A stretch of 64,000 nt of DNA from Agroathelia rolfsii (lineage: Eukaryota > Basidiomycota > Agaricomycetes > Amylocorticiales > Amylocorticiaceae), in NCBI GenBank assembly GCA_018343915.1, contig JABRWF010000006.1:806001-870000 (forward strand), given 5' to 3'. The stretch's first letter is position 1; every line of letters starts with the position of its first letter. The translations under genes and the position numbers were made by a program. Under the pieces are notes generated by a model, which was not told where the DNA came from, made no database searches, and saw only the letters and a program-made list of their open reading frames with translations. Shown here one piece after another: positions 1-10,339 of the stretch.

Positions 1-731
1 TGAGCAAACTCTCAGAAATCGTGGTTCCAGCAGTCATATGGTTCGCCTCGGTAATGTGTTTCCTTTATGCTTATAACTTGCCGACATTAAGGCAGATCTG
101 CTCATTAGACGGGGGCCTGCGACCTGGGTATTTCGACTGTTTTATTGATCTACCTCTGGCCAAGAGGGAGTGCTTTGCGCAGCACCAATGTCATGATCTC
201 ACGCCTACGACGAACGACTCTTGAAACTGGATCGCTAACAACTCTCTGTGCCCTGTTAAACGTGATTCTTGTAGGTCAATCATACTTTATTTTTTTGCTT
301 TTTGTGACTAGCTCATAGAAGATGATATTAGTTTGCGACTATGCCTGATAAAGCGTTTGAGTAGGTCATTTTTTGACATCACAACCCATTGCTTATGGTT
401 TTTTGACCTATTTCACAGCATGTTGCTACAATATTCCACCTCCCACTTATACACATTATCGGTCTTGTATACTCTTCTTGGCCGCCATGATCTCCGAAGT
501 ATTCTCAATGAGGGATCGGGCACATTTGTTACCGATTTTCGGACATCGTTCTTGGCAGCAGGTGTCTTATCAACGGTGTGTTGGATGAGCTTCCTTGTAT
601 GCTTGTGTTCTTACGTCTGTCCAAAACAGTCTTCGTTGGATGATCGCCTCGGGGGTGATTTATCCGGGATGCGAAACAGAGCATCAAATATCGTCGCGGT
701 TGGAGAATCGCAGGGAGGCGACAAAGTATAA
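1..731 (+). CDS. DUF6534-type multi-pass membrane protein, copy A (5' end outside window)
   Basis: This is the 3' part of a gene whose first three exons lie before the window. The window opens inside the exon that begins MSKLSEIVVPAVIWFAS. The next exon, starting near 100, encodes TGACDLGISTVL and the conserved block ISRLRRTTLETGSLTTLCAL. A small exon FATMPDKAFE follows, then LYTLSVLYTLLGRHDLRSIL with SGTFVTDF. A last intron beginning GTGTGT near 575 leads into a hydrophilic tail SSLDDRLGGDLSGMRNR ending at TAA 729-731. Exon order and phases match copies C, D, E and G below. DUF6534 proteins are basidiomycete membrane proteins with about seven hydrophobic segments and no established function. 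No lesion is visible in the part seen. Confidence 0.7.
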
Positions 732-843
732 AGATTGTCCATTTTATCACTGACAAAAACCCTGTCTTCTCAAGGTATTTCTTTTTTTATCATCACTAGC
801 AAAATTACGTTCTTTTCCACTTGCGCTTTTTACTTAGATACAT

Positions 844-1149
844 ACTAGCAGCGACCCGTGCTTTGCATGGACCAGGGGCAAGAGGGGAACAAATACCAAC
901 AATAAGGAAATTGAGGAATCCAAACCTAGTCATCAAGCCTAGGATCTGCACTTTTGTGCAGCAAGTCATGCATGTGAAACATTATAAGTGATAAAGATGT
1001 GATTTCCTAGAAGTAACCACCTTTCCCGGGCCAGCAGTGACATGGTACTATATTATAAAAACCAAGTAAATACAATCATAGATTGCCTGCAGGTCTACCG
1101 TTGCTCACCTCGACATCCTGCCAACTATGGGCCGTGCTTCGCACGGCCC
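844..1149 (-). repeat. Helitron-like 3' terminus and a related perfect hairpin
   Basis: On the minus strand the sequence at 870-844 reads as a CCATGC/GCACGG stem with a three-base loop, then seven bases, then CTAG followed by T. That is the layout of a Helitron 3' end inserted before a T. At 1129-1149 a perfect 9-bp stem with a TTC loop (GGGCCGTGC/GCACGGCCC) repeats the same core about 280 bp away. No helicase gene is visible, so if real these are non-autonomous or decayed copies. The rest of 732-1387 shows no gene. Confidence 0.35.
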
Positions 1150-1387
1150 GGTGGGTGCTCACTGGTAGCGGATGCATAATTTTTAACATGAATTTGACAT
1201 TTTATTGAAACTTGAACAGTATGCGCAATTTCCAACTTGAAACCACGGGACCAAGTAAAATTTAAATGACGGTATCTAATTCTTGACGTTTGTGTATAGG
1301 CCTCCTTTTATTATTGATATTTCAAGTTTCACTTGCTGCTTTTGCTTCTTTCAGCTTGTTATCGTTCAACTCCAGGATTAGAGTGAC

Positions 1388-2272
1388 ATGTCAGAAATAT
1401 TGTTGACAGAGGACAGTAGCACTAGCAGTGGCCATGATATGGGCAATGATGAATGATACATTGATGATGATCCTGTACTTCGAGGTTATGAGTTGTTGAG
1501 CAGCGATGACGAGGGTAACAGACAATACAACGACAATAGAAGTGGTAGGGATCAAGAGAGTCACGGTGTCACTAAGACCACAATAGTACCTGTAAGGACG
1601 GTGACTTCGGAGACGGCATAAAAGATGCCGGAGCACCCTCGTTCTCACCTTGAACTGCTAGAGGAAGGTTAAACAGCAAGTCAAGATGATAGACACTGTG
1701 CTGATGGCCCCAATGAGTCTACATTTAGAGGGAATAATATCACTAGTCTTGACAAAAACTGTGTCATCTGGAACAAAGTAGCTTCAGGCCACTCACAATT
1801 GTGGTTTATCCAGATCCTGGGCACAAGCGAGTCCACAAAAGTCCTTCAAAGCATTATCATTACATGGTCAAATGTATTAGTAGAAGAACGATTATCCCAT
1901 TTGGGGGCTGCTGTACACAGTCAGACAAGCCGATTGTGATAAGGGTAGGGGTTGAAATATATGTTCAAAAAGGGCGATATGAGTGTTCCCTAAATGTATT
2001 AAACAATGGAATACAAAATAGCAGGGTCGAATTGCATAAGACGGCGCCGATGGCCAGCATATGTTGAGCAGGTCAATATCAATAGCTTAAACCATGACAC
2101 GCGCCAAACACAGATTATAGAGTACTGTAGAGATTGCTTCCAGTTTGTGAAGGACAGTATTAGCACGATGGTATGCGTCGACTGGTGTACAAGAATAGAT
2201 CAAGTAATCGCTGGTCATGCACAGGCAGCCGCATCTGTTAAGGGCCACCAGTTCGGTAAGGTTACAGGGTAA
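1388..2272 (+). pseudogene. Decayed gene for an unrecognised acidic protein
   Basis: From ATG 1388 one frame runs for about 180 codons with protein-like composition: an acidic Ser/Asp/Glu-rich start (MSEILLTEDSSTSSGHDMGN), DDDPVLRGYELLSSDDEGN, and later SQLWFIQILGTSES and VLVEERLSHLGAAVHSQTS. It is broken by TGA at 1454-1456, TAA at 1619-1621 and another TAA near 1670. Coding character then continues in another frame from about 2060: NINSLNHDTRQTQIIEY, CRDCFQFVKDSISTMVCVDW, ending at TAA 2270-2272. I do not recognise the family. The stops fit no obvious GT-AG intron, so decay is the simplest reading, though an unusual multi-intron gene is not excluded. Confidence 0.4.
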
Positions 2273-2902
2273 AGATAGGATGATACCAATGCGTTAGTCA
2301 CCGTATATATGCAAGGAGATCGGAAATCCGACTGGATCCGACTCTGCATTTCCCTCTCTCTTCTCAATGTTCTCACACGACTAATTCATGATCAATCACA
2401 CGATTCCTACGCTTTCCGGAAAACCTCGGAACCACAAGTGGAGCCATGGAGTAACAACATGCAGCCTCGCCCTAGTAGTTCATACTACCGTTTCCCCTTA
2501 GATCTAGAATTCTTCCCTGACTCTGGTTTGCTTTAGTAGCATAATAGGAGTTATGTACAATAAATTAATCAGAAAAGCATAGGACATATGGCATAAACCA
2601 TGATATCAGGCACTGGTAGAGCAACCTAAATCTACTCCATTGCTTTTATAATTTCACCGACAATATTATGTGACTATAGCTATAGCATCTTACACCTGTG
2701 CGGTATTGATTCCAACATTGACTATATGTATGAGAATTCTTCTGGCATAGGAGCCTTTTTACCAGATACGTACGAGAATCTGTCAGAATACGCTGCTCCA
2801 AGCACTTTTGGACGTAATTAACTGGGCTAAGCTTATATGCCACCCTGCGTCTCGACAATTCCGAGTCGCTGACGATACCGACGCCACTATCATTGTCTGG
2901 GT
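2273..2902. other. Intergenic, nothing recognised
   Basis: About 630 bp, AT-rich, with no convincing reading frame, repeat or RNA gene. It contains the region upstream of copy B. It does not resemble the duplicated 5' flank found in front of copy C. Confidence 0.5.
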
Positions 2903-3950
2903 ATGTCTGAGTATATATCAGACTACTCTGAGCCCGGCCCTGCCATGGAAACGGCGAACGAGAATTTGCGGAACCTTCTGACCTCTAGCTCTGTCATTGA
3001 CACCTTCTTGGGTCCTATAGTCATGGGAATAATGGTTGAACAGTTCCTGCTAGGGATCATATATTCTCAGGCAGTCACCTACTTTCGTTACCACTTCAGT
3101 AGCGATAGTAACTTTTGTAAGTCAATTGCTAGCAGTCTTATCGTTTCCATCCTTTTTTTGGGCATTCTGGATTTGTGCGTTCACTGGCTAGTAAAGCATT
3201 ACGTTGTGACTATACGCCAAACTTATGAACTTGTTATAATCTCAAAGCACGTCACTATACTGCAATCTCGTATTGAATTATGGCGACGAGGAAAAGTTTG
3301 ATCTTCAAGATTAGATCATGTGGACGGAGCCAAGCGTGACGGCTTTCATAGCTTTTGTTGCCCATGTATTCTATATTTTCCGATGCTGGGCTATCACTCA
3401 TTCACTAATTATTTGCATGTTCTTGGGAGTCGGTCCGTCTTCCCGTTCCTGTCTTTTTTACTGGCTAATATACTTCCCTTTCCCCTCACCGGTAGTTGCA
3501 TTAAATTCTTTAGTGTCTGGCATCGCGTACGCTCATCCCTAAGTTCCGAACATTCATTTGCCAGACTTACTCCATTTCAAACAGTATCGCTGTGTTTAAC
3601 TTCTCGCCGGGCCGGATGAGCAAACTCTCAGAGGTTGTTATTCCCGCCAATATTTGGTTTGCTTCGGTGCATGAATTTCCCGTCCTCCACGTCATTTGCT
3701 AGTGCTTATATGAGCCTATTAACCAGACAAGTTTATGTGACCTGGGCATTTCGACCGTCCTATGATTTCAATGTTGACACATCACCATTCTTTCTGATGC
3801 ACCTCCCTATTTGTACTTTCATCTTAAATTTATCCTCTAACTGCGCAACAAGAATCAGTAGCCATATTCATATTGATCCAAACACGCATCCAAAACTGGA
3901 TGTCGTGATCTCGGTGTCTGTTGACCAGAACAGGTATGATACCTTATGAA
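2903..3950 (+). pseudogene. DUF6534-type membrane protein, copy B (pseudogene)
   Basis: Exon 1 is well preserved (MSEYISDYSEPG, then VIDTFLGPIVMGIMVEQFLL, AVTYFRYHFSSDSNFC). Exon 2 reads YGDEEKFDLQD and then TAG at 3312-3314 where the paralogues have TGG, before WTEPSVTAFIAFVAHVFYIF. Exons 3 and 4 are recognisable (NSLVSGIA; GRMSKLSEVVIPANIWFAS). Exon 5 starts normally at about 3729 but after 3762 jumps straight into sequence matching the 3' flank of copy C. About 608 bp found in C between the shared CTA at 5339 and the CTA at 5947 are missing. The copy lacks the rest of exon 5 and exons 6-8. It cannot make a full-length protein. Confidence 0.8.
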
Positions 3951-4120
3951 GTCAGTGCTGGTATCTGTACGGGCCGCTAACCATGAGTACTATCCCTTCT
4001 TTAGGAACGAGGAATTTTCAGGAATACAACAAAAACTGTATCGAGCTTGCAGAAATATAACTCTTATATCTACAATGTCAAATTAGTTTTTATATAGTGA
4101 GCTACGTGTGCCATGAACTT

Positions 4121-4499
4121 GAAGCTTTTGGAGGCCTTGGTTACCCTCAATTCTAGTCTATACATTTTTATTTTGTTATCCTAGGCTGTACGGGCCGGGA
4201 ATGCAGTTTTACTATTCCGAAAGTTCAACACCTCATTAGATACCTACAAGAGGAACTCGGAGCCTACCAAGGGCATGATTCTATCCAAGCTCGACTGCAT
4301 AGGGTTCGCTTAATGATCTATAACCCTGCATCTCTTTGAACGATACTACTCTGGACCTGGCTTTTGCACCTGGCCATGCATGAGGGGCGTACGTACTGAA
4401 CTTTAGCCTGGCCACCGAAGACCATATTCATCTGCCTCTATTCAAGGATTTAATCTCTATTAGGCTTCTTGCTACTAAACAACCGACTCTACGGTCGCA
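4121..4499 (+). promoter_or_regulatory. 5' flank of copy C, one of two direct copies
   Basis: This segment leads into the ATG of copy C and presumably holds its promoter. It is closely repeated at 6451-6798, sharing blocks such as GAGGCCTTGG(T/C)TACCCTCA, TCTAGTCTATA, TTTAATCTCT and a final CT-rich stretch before the start codon. No core promoter element stands out. Confidence 0.55.
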
Positions 4500-5932
4500 A
4501 TGATAGACAAAGATCCAGGAAACCTTGCACCCCCCGGCTCGAGCTCTATTGTTGACATCTTCTTAGGCCCTATGGTCATAGGCATAATGGTAGAACAGTT
4601 TCTGCTAGGCGTAATATGCTCTCAGGCGATCGCGTACTTCCATTACCACTTCAGCAGCGATGGTACCTTCTGTAGGTCAATTGCTACCTGTCTTATTATC
4701 TCCACCGTGTTGTCGAACTTTTTGGATTGGTGCGTCCGCTGACTGGCATGACTCAGATACTAGGGTATCACGTCCTGACTAAGTACAAAACACCTCTATT
4801 ATCCTTCAATAGTGCATCCCTATACCGTTGTCTTGTATGGGATTATAGCGATCGTGAAAAATTCGACTACCCGGGCTGGATTGTGTGGACAGAGCCAAGC
4901 TTGACTGCATGGATAGCCTTTATTGCTCATGTCTTTTACATTTTTCGATGTTGGGTCGTTACTCGCTCGCTGGCCATTTGCACATTCTTAGGAGTCGGTA
5001 TGTATTCCTAGCAGTTCTTCCCAACACTCCCTCAACTTATTCATTCTTTTTTTTTTTTTTAAGTTGCACTTAACTCTTTAGTTTCTGGTATCACGTATGT
5101 TCCTACCTAAGTTTTAAGCATTAAACCTGTTAGAATTCTCCTATTTCCTCACACATTAAATAGTGTCACTGTGTTCGACTTCTCCGCAGGTCGAATGAGT
5201 AATCTCGCGAGTGTCCTTGTCCCAGCCACCGTTTGGTTAATTTCGGTATATGGGCTTTATACATCCTACATTACTTGCTGATATGGATCACTGCTCGTTT
5301 TCCAGACAAGCGTATGTGATCTGGGTATTGCGACCGTCCTAGCAGTTTACCTACAGCGCAAAGAGAGTGTCTTACGCAGTAACAATGTTATGATCTCTCG
5401 CCTGCGACGGACGACCATTGAAACCGGGTCACTTACGGCTATTTGCGCGCTAGCAAACCTAGCTATTGTAAGTCGATTTGACTTCTTTATCCATCGCAAC
5501 TAGCCTTGAGAAGGTTTCATTAGTTTGCAACTATGCCTGAGAAAGGCTATGGGTAAGCCGATACTACCACGTCTAACTCGCAATCTCTAAGACCGCCTTT
5601 AGTTGGTTGATACAATACTCCATCTCTCATACATACACGATATCGGTCTTGTACACTCTTCTTGGCCGCCAAGACCTCCGTAACATTCTTGTCGAGGGAT
5701 CGGGTACGTTTGTTACCGAATTTCAGTCTTCCTTCCTGGCAGCAGGTGTTCTATCGGTGGTGTGTCCAATGAATTTCTCGTATCTTCATACCCTTACATT
5801 CCCCAAAAGTCTTCGCTGGACAATTGCCCCACTGGCGATGCACCTAGACTACGAAATAAGACACACAATTCTGTTACACATGGAGATCGTAGATCAGGAG
5901 TTGAACACTCCCGGGGAGAAAATAATGTATAG
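4500..5932 (+). CDS. DUF6534-type multi-pass membrane protein, copy C
   Basis: Eight exons fit the frame throughout: 4500-4729, 4813-4997, 5064-5094, 5164-5245, 5306-5467, 5524-5552, 5603-5759 and 5810-5932, giving 332 residues. Hydrophobic segments include IFLGPMVIGIMVEQFLLGVI, the end of exon 1, TAWIAFIAHVFYIF, ALNSLVSGI, LVPATVWLIS, LGIATVLAVYL and LTAICALANLAIV. Conserved family blocks are WTEPSLTAWIAF, ISRLRRTTIETGS and YTLLGRQDLRNILVEGSGTF. The tail SSLDNCPTGDAPRLRNKTHN appears only if the intron 5760-5809 is removed; read through, the frame gives an unrelated ending. The family has no known biochemical role. Membrane location is inferred from hydrophobicity. Confidence 0.75.
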
Positions 5933-6450
5933 AGATCATGCACTTGCTATGATTTCAATGTTGACACACCACCATTCTTTCTGATGCATCTTCCTATTTG
6001 TACTCTTCACCTCATGTCTATCCTTTATTCGCATAACAAGAATCAATAGCGGTTCTCTATCAGTCATTCCAGGCTTATGTTACGCATATTAATAATATTT
6101 TCATTTGACCCACCATTTACATCTGCGTCAACGTTCAACTAGCGGTACTGTATTCATTTCATCAGGAAAGGCAAAAAAAATATGTCGAACCTGACCCACA
6201 GCTCGAGATTATATAGCCCTATGTGCTAGTCGATATAGTACTACATAAAAAAAGTGCCATCAGCTGATGTAGCACTATGTTAATCATATATGGCTACGTA
6301 AATTATCTGTACTGTATTGTGAGCATCCTTCGTTTATACTAACGCATACGTACGACATAAGCAAGCTTTGCACTGCCAAGACTTACAGGCCCAAGAATTT
6401 CATATGAGCTGTATATTTAACTTGAAGGTTTTATCTGCATTCAAAACCCT
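5933..6450. other. 3' flank of copy C, shared with copy B
   Basis: The stretch from about 5945 (ATGATTTCAATGTTGACAC onward) is closely similar to 3762-3900 downstream of the deletion in copy B. So B and C arose as a unit that includes flanks. The rest is AT-rich and shows no gene. Confidence 0.5.
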
Positions 6451-6798
6451 TTAGAGGCCTTGGCTACCCTCATTTCTAGTCTATATTTTTTCTTTTGTTA
6501 TCCCATGTAATCTCACTATCCTGAAAATCCAACACCCCATTAAACACCTACAAGGGGAAGCCAGAGCGTACGAAAGATTCGATCGTATAAGCTTTGCTCA
6601 ATCTACAACCCTGTATCTCTTCGCACTAGTCAATATAATACTGATCCGAGCTTGTCTTTTAGGTCTGACCATGCCCAAACGGCCGCCTACGCTCTGAACT
6701 TCAGCCCAAGCCACCTAAGACCATATCCGCTTGCCTCCATCCAGGGATTTAATCTCTCTTCTTGCTACTAGACAGCCGACTCTGAGTCTATGGTCGTG
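6451..6798 (+). repeat. Orphan copy of the copy-C 5' flank
   Basis: A direct, diverged copy of 4121-4499 about 2.33 kb downstream. It ends in TATGGTCGTGATG, matching the start-codon region of copy C, but no exon 1 follows. It is the remnant of a further tandem unit whose gene body is gone. Confidence 0.65.
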
Positions 6799-8061
6799 AT
6801 GCGTTCACCCACCCCTATCTACAATCGCAAGGCACGCAAACGATGAAAGGAAAGTAAGAAAGTGAACAACGATAAGTCAAATATATTGTCCATGACGGGT
6901 GTGAAGGTCAACAACAAGTCATGATCCTCACTTTACTCTAGGTACATCACCGCTCGTGGGTGGTTAGCTACTTATAATACCCTGGTCACGATTTCGGTTG
7001 TGACGGAGATGTGAATGTGCAAGTTAATAGCTACGGTGACTGCTTCTTGAGCTCAAACGAGTTACTTTGATGATCATGACAAACCGACTCTTTGGAGATT
7101 GAGGTCCTAAAAGATTGAGCATCCATCTGGATTAGATCCGAGCCGGGAGTTTATGCATCCGAGGAGATATGAAGAAGAAGAAAAAGTGGACATCAAGTAG
7201 CGATTATGGGCATAGTGAAGTATGGAACACAAGCAAACTTGTTTATTCTGATCTTTCCGAGACGAAACAGCCCCATTTGACAGGCTGCCGCGCTGTTATC
7301 GCAGTCTCAGCTCCTATTAAGTGATCTCAGGTGATGCAGGACATTGCTCAGTAGGATATCGCCTGGAATGCACTTGTAGTACCCCAAAACTTTCACGGTT
7401 TCTTATCTCACGCGGACGCCGCAGAACAGACGGATCAACGAAGTTCGATGCACAGCCAGCGACCCTGCACGAAAAGTCTCGTCTCGAGGACACTATTCTG
7501 AGGGGGGGGGGGCATATCAAAGAGATTGTATTTGCATGTCCCACAATAGCATTGTCGATACAGTTTGTTATCAAGGGTCGGTGGACGGCTGGCTGATGGT
7601 CATTCCGCGCCCGAGAGATGATTGCAGATAACTTGCATATAAAGCTATTGACACCCTATCATAGAATCTGGCATCTTGCAAAAAGATACGGAACATAACA
7701 GAGACCTCGTGGGGCAGCATGAGGCATCAGAAAATTTCTTGGAATCAGAACAAGTGGTCAACGAAAATATTTTTGACCAGGACAGGTTCGAGAATAGTAA
7801 AGTAGAATAACAAACTGGATTGCATAATTGCGTCCGCAAGTGAGTACTGAGTACTGAGCATTCAAGTACTCAAGCATATATTCCAGAACAGCAGACCGTA
7901 TACCATATTATAATAGTAAGCGTCATGGTCAAATACATGCATGCAGTCATAGATGAGAATAATTGGGAAAAGAGAGCAGAAAGAAAGAGCGGGATTACAT
8001 CATGAGCAACTCCATAGTCTTTTGTCCCTTGGCCGAGATTTGATTTTGCGGCCAACGACTA
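6799..8061. other. Long intergenic stretch, nothing recognised
   Basis: About 1.26 kb without a supportable gene. It includes an 11-base G run at 7502-7512. Short open frames occur on both strands near 7320-7600 but have no family features and overlap each other. The last few hundred bases must include the promoter of the TPR gene. Confidence 0.5.
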
Positions 8062-9909
8062 ATGACAATGCTCTCTCGTGTGCTCCTGCGACCACGACGG
8101 ACAGCGGTCCCACGACGACCTCCTATACTACTCTATGCACGTCATGTATCTACAAGTCATCACCACCCGCCCCAGGGTTCAGAAGGCAACCCAGACTTTG
8201 ACTCGCGCACGGTGATGGACCAATTTCAGCAGCCCCTCGCCCATGCAGTCGTCTCCCTCGGCCGTTTCTTCAAGTATGCGATAGTAGGCGTTGGAATTTT
8301 GGGACTCTCCACATACACCGCCTACGAGGCTACTCATGCCTACGTTGAGCATCTTGCTTTAGCCGCTGACGAGGACGAGGACGCCAAAAAGTGGGGCTGG
8401 ACGCGCGAGGCAGAACAGTGGTCAGGTTCTTCTAATGGCGGCACGGACCCTGCACTTGGCTATCGCGGACGACATGCAACGAGAAGTGCATGGATGGCAT
8501 ACCACTGGGGCACAGGCGAAGGTGCCAGTGTCATCGGTACTAGCGCACATACCCGCCCTGGCGCGGGTGGCCTCAACGTCATCGAGGCGCGCCTTGAGTT
8601 TGCGCAAGACTTTTTGGCCATGGCAATCAGCATTGCAGAAGAGAAGTTGGCGGCGGGCAAAGACATTCATCCTGGTACGCTAGCAGCATTGCTGGCCAGA
8701 CATGGGAACACCCTCGAGCGTATGGGCTCGTATGATGCTCTATGGGAGTCTCGCGCCCAGTTTGAGCGCATATGGTCTATGCTTGCGCCTCTTAAGGAGT
8801 CTCCAGATGCCGCACGTGTGGCCGCCAAACTTGGCGATCTCAACCGCCGTCTCGGTGATACCCAGGATGCCCTAGTGTGGTGGTCACGGGCTATCGAGCT
8901 CACCAACGGGCCCTATCCTTCTCCTACATCCTTGACGATGCTATCTACAGATGGCAAGGACGCCATTATTGAACCCACAATACCCACCTCTCTCCCAGCC
9001 GATCCATCCTCACAGCGCACACTCGCATCTGTGCTGGTCTCTCTCTCCGCATTCTATTCCACCTCTGGCCTGCTGAAACAAGCCCAGACCTCGCAGGAAT
9101 CCGCCCTTGCCCTGCTTAGCCCATCCCTTTCCTCCTCTAGTCCCTCACCCGCCGAAACGTTACACACCCTCTACCTCGCCCATCGCACCGCCCTACTCTC
9201 CATCCACCACGCCGAAGTCTCGTACGCCCTCCGAGCCCCATTGACCAACTCCCTTTCCTCTCTCAAACGCGCTGCCAAGGCCTCGGAACGCGTCGCTCTC
9301 ACCCTCGCTGGTCTACCCACGATCCATCCCGACGCTCCGGGATCACGCATCCCGCACCCGCCCGCGAGTGAAGCATCGCTTGCGGAGCCGTACGCACATA
9401 GCGGCGGTCGTGGGAGCAGTATGGAAAAGCCCGCGCGTGCGCTCCTGCGCGATGCACGCCGTAGTGCGGCCGAGGCCTGGAATCTGATGGGCGTGTTGGT
9501 GGAGCAAGGGTCAGATCAGGAGTCCACATCGTCATCGTCGCCATTATCGGTGCAAAAAGAGACGACGAACGGGGGGGACAGGCCTGGGAAAAAGAGCAGT
9601 GGCTTTTGGCCGTTCTCTTCTGGTTCCTCTTCATCTCCCGTTGCTGCTGGGAATGCTGCTGGTGAAGTAGACGGTGCGAAGCTAAAGCGCGCGACAGAGG
9701 CGATGGCGTACTACGAGCGTGCGCTCGCCTGGGCGGGTGTGCGTGCTGATATGGGCGGTGGTATGGGTGATGCGGGCGAAGGTATCACCGAGCGCGAGTG
9801 GAAGATGCTCTGGGCGAATTATGTGCGTGTGAGGGACACGGTGAGGAAGGCACAGTTAGAGGCCGTTACCAGTGCTAGTAGTAATACTTCAGCCAGTAAG
9901 ACAGCGTGA
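8062..9909 (+). CDS. Mitochondrial membrane TPR protein, possibly Mgr3-like
   Basis: A single uninterrupted frame of 615 residues. The N-terminus is rich in Arg and Ser with no acid for about 40 residues (MTMLSRVLLRPRRTAVPRR), typical of a mitochondrial presequence. One hydrophobic segment follows at about residues 71-90 (KYAIVGVGILGLSTYTAYEA). The soluble part opens with WGWTREAEQW and GGTDPALGYRGRHATRSAWM, then helical repeats resembling TPRs: ALWESRAQFERIW, LGDLNRRLGDTQDALVWWSR. Fungal Mgr3 proteins have this plan and act with the inner-membrane i-AAA protease Yme1. The link here is by architecture only. A Ser/Pro-rich insert lies at about residues 480-530. A second ATG three codons in (MLSRV) could also serve as start. 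The gene is more GC-rich than its surroundings. Confidence 0.6.
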   Translation: MTMLSRVLLRPRRTAVPRRPPILLYARHVSTSHHHPPQGSEGNPDFDSRTVMDQFQQPLAHAVVSLGRFFKYAIVGVGILGLSTYTAYEATHAYVEHLALAADEDEDAKKWGWTREAEQWSGSSNGGTDPALGYRGRHATRSAWMAYHWGTGEGASVIGTSAHTRPGAGGLNVIEARLEFAQDFLAMAISIAEEKLAAGKDIHPGTLAALLARHGNTLERMGSYDALWESRAQFERIWSMLAPLKESPDAARVAAKLGDLNRRLGDTQDALVWWSRAIELTNGPYPSPTSLTMLSTDGKDAIIEPTIPTSLPADPSSQRTLASVLVSLSAFYSTSGLLKQAQTSQESALALLSPSLSSSSPSPAETLHTLYLAHRTALLSIHHAEVSYALRAPLTNSLSSLKRAAKASERVALTLAGLPTIHPDAPGSRIPHPPASEASLAEPYAHSGGRGSSMEKPARALLRDARRSAAEAWNLMGVLVEQGSDQESTSSSSPLSVQKETTNGGDRPGKKSSGFWPFSSGSSSSPVAAGNAAGEVDGAKLKRATEAMAYYERALAWAGVRADMGGGMGDAGEGITEREWKMLWANYVRVRDTVRKAQLEAVTSASSNTSASKTA

Positions 9910-10339
9910 TGATATTTACATTTAGATAATAATAATACATTAACCAAAAGATTACGAACTGAATATTGTCTGGTATTGTGGATTGAAGAAGCTTGTAAGC
10001 AGTGACTTGCAATATTGCTTCAAATTACGAACATCGTTTGGAACGTGTCAACCATATATTTCAATAACATCATTTATTTCATTTTGGGCCATAAAGAGTC
10101 TGGAGGTGAGATAGGAATGATATTACATGGAGAAAAAATAACGACGTTTTACGAAGATGCATGTAAGAGATAACAAGATAACAGACAGGCAAGGAACCCT
10201 GGCCGGTATGAAAAAAGGAAGACATAAACAAATATAGTAGACAAAGCGAGAACTCAATAATAAAAAAATATACAAAGACAACGACGAACTATGTGCCTCC
10301 TCCCGGAAAAAAAAATGCACCAGCACTCATTACCATTCA
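9910..10339. other. Convergent 3' regions, no gene seen
   Basis: Between the convergent TPR and P450 genes. AT-rich with several short A runs that could serve polyadenylation of either gene. Nothing else recognised. Confidence 0.5.

Noticed and set aside
7317..7596. Overlapping plus and minus frames of about 90 codons around a G run
   Set aside because: Chance frames on opposite strands in a stretch with no other coding sign.
8422..9634. Several open frames opposite and inside the TPR gene
   Set aside because: They are shadows of the GC-rich TPR coding sequence.
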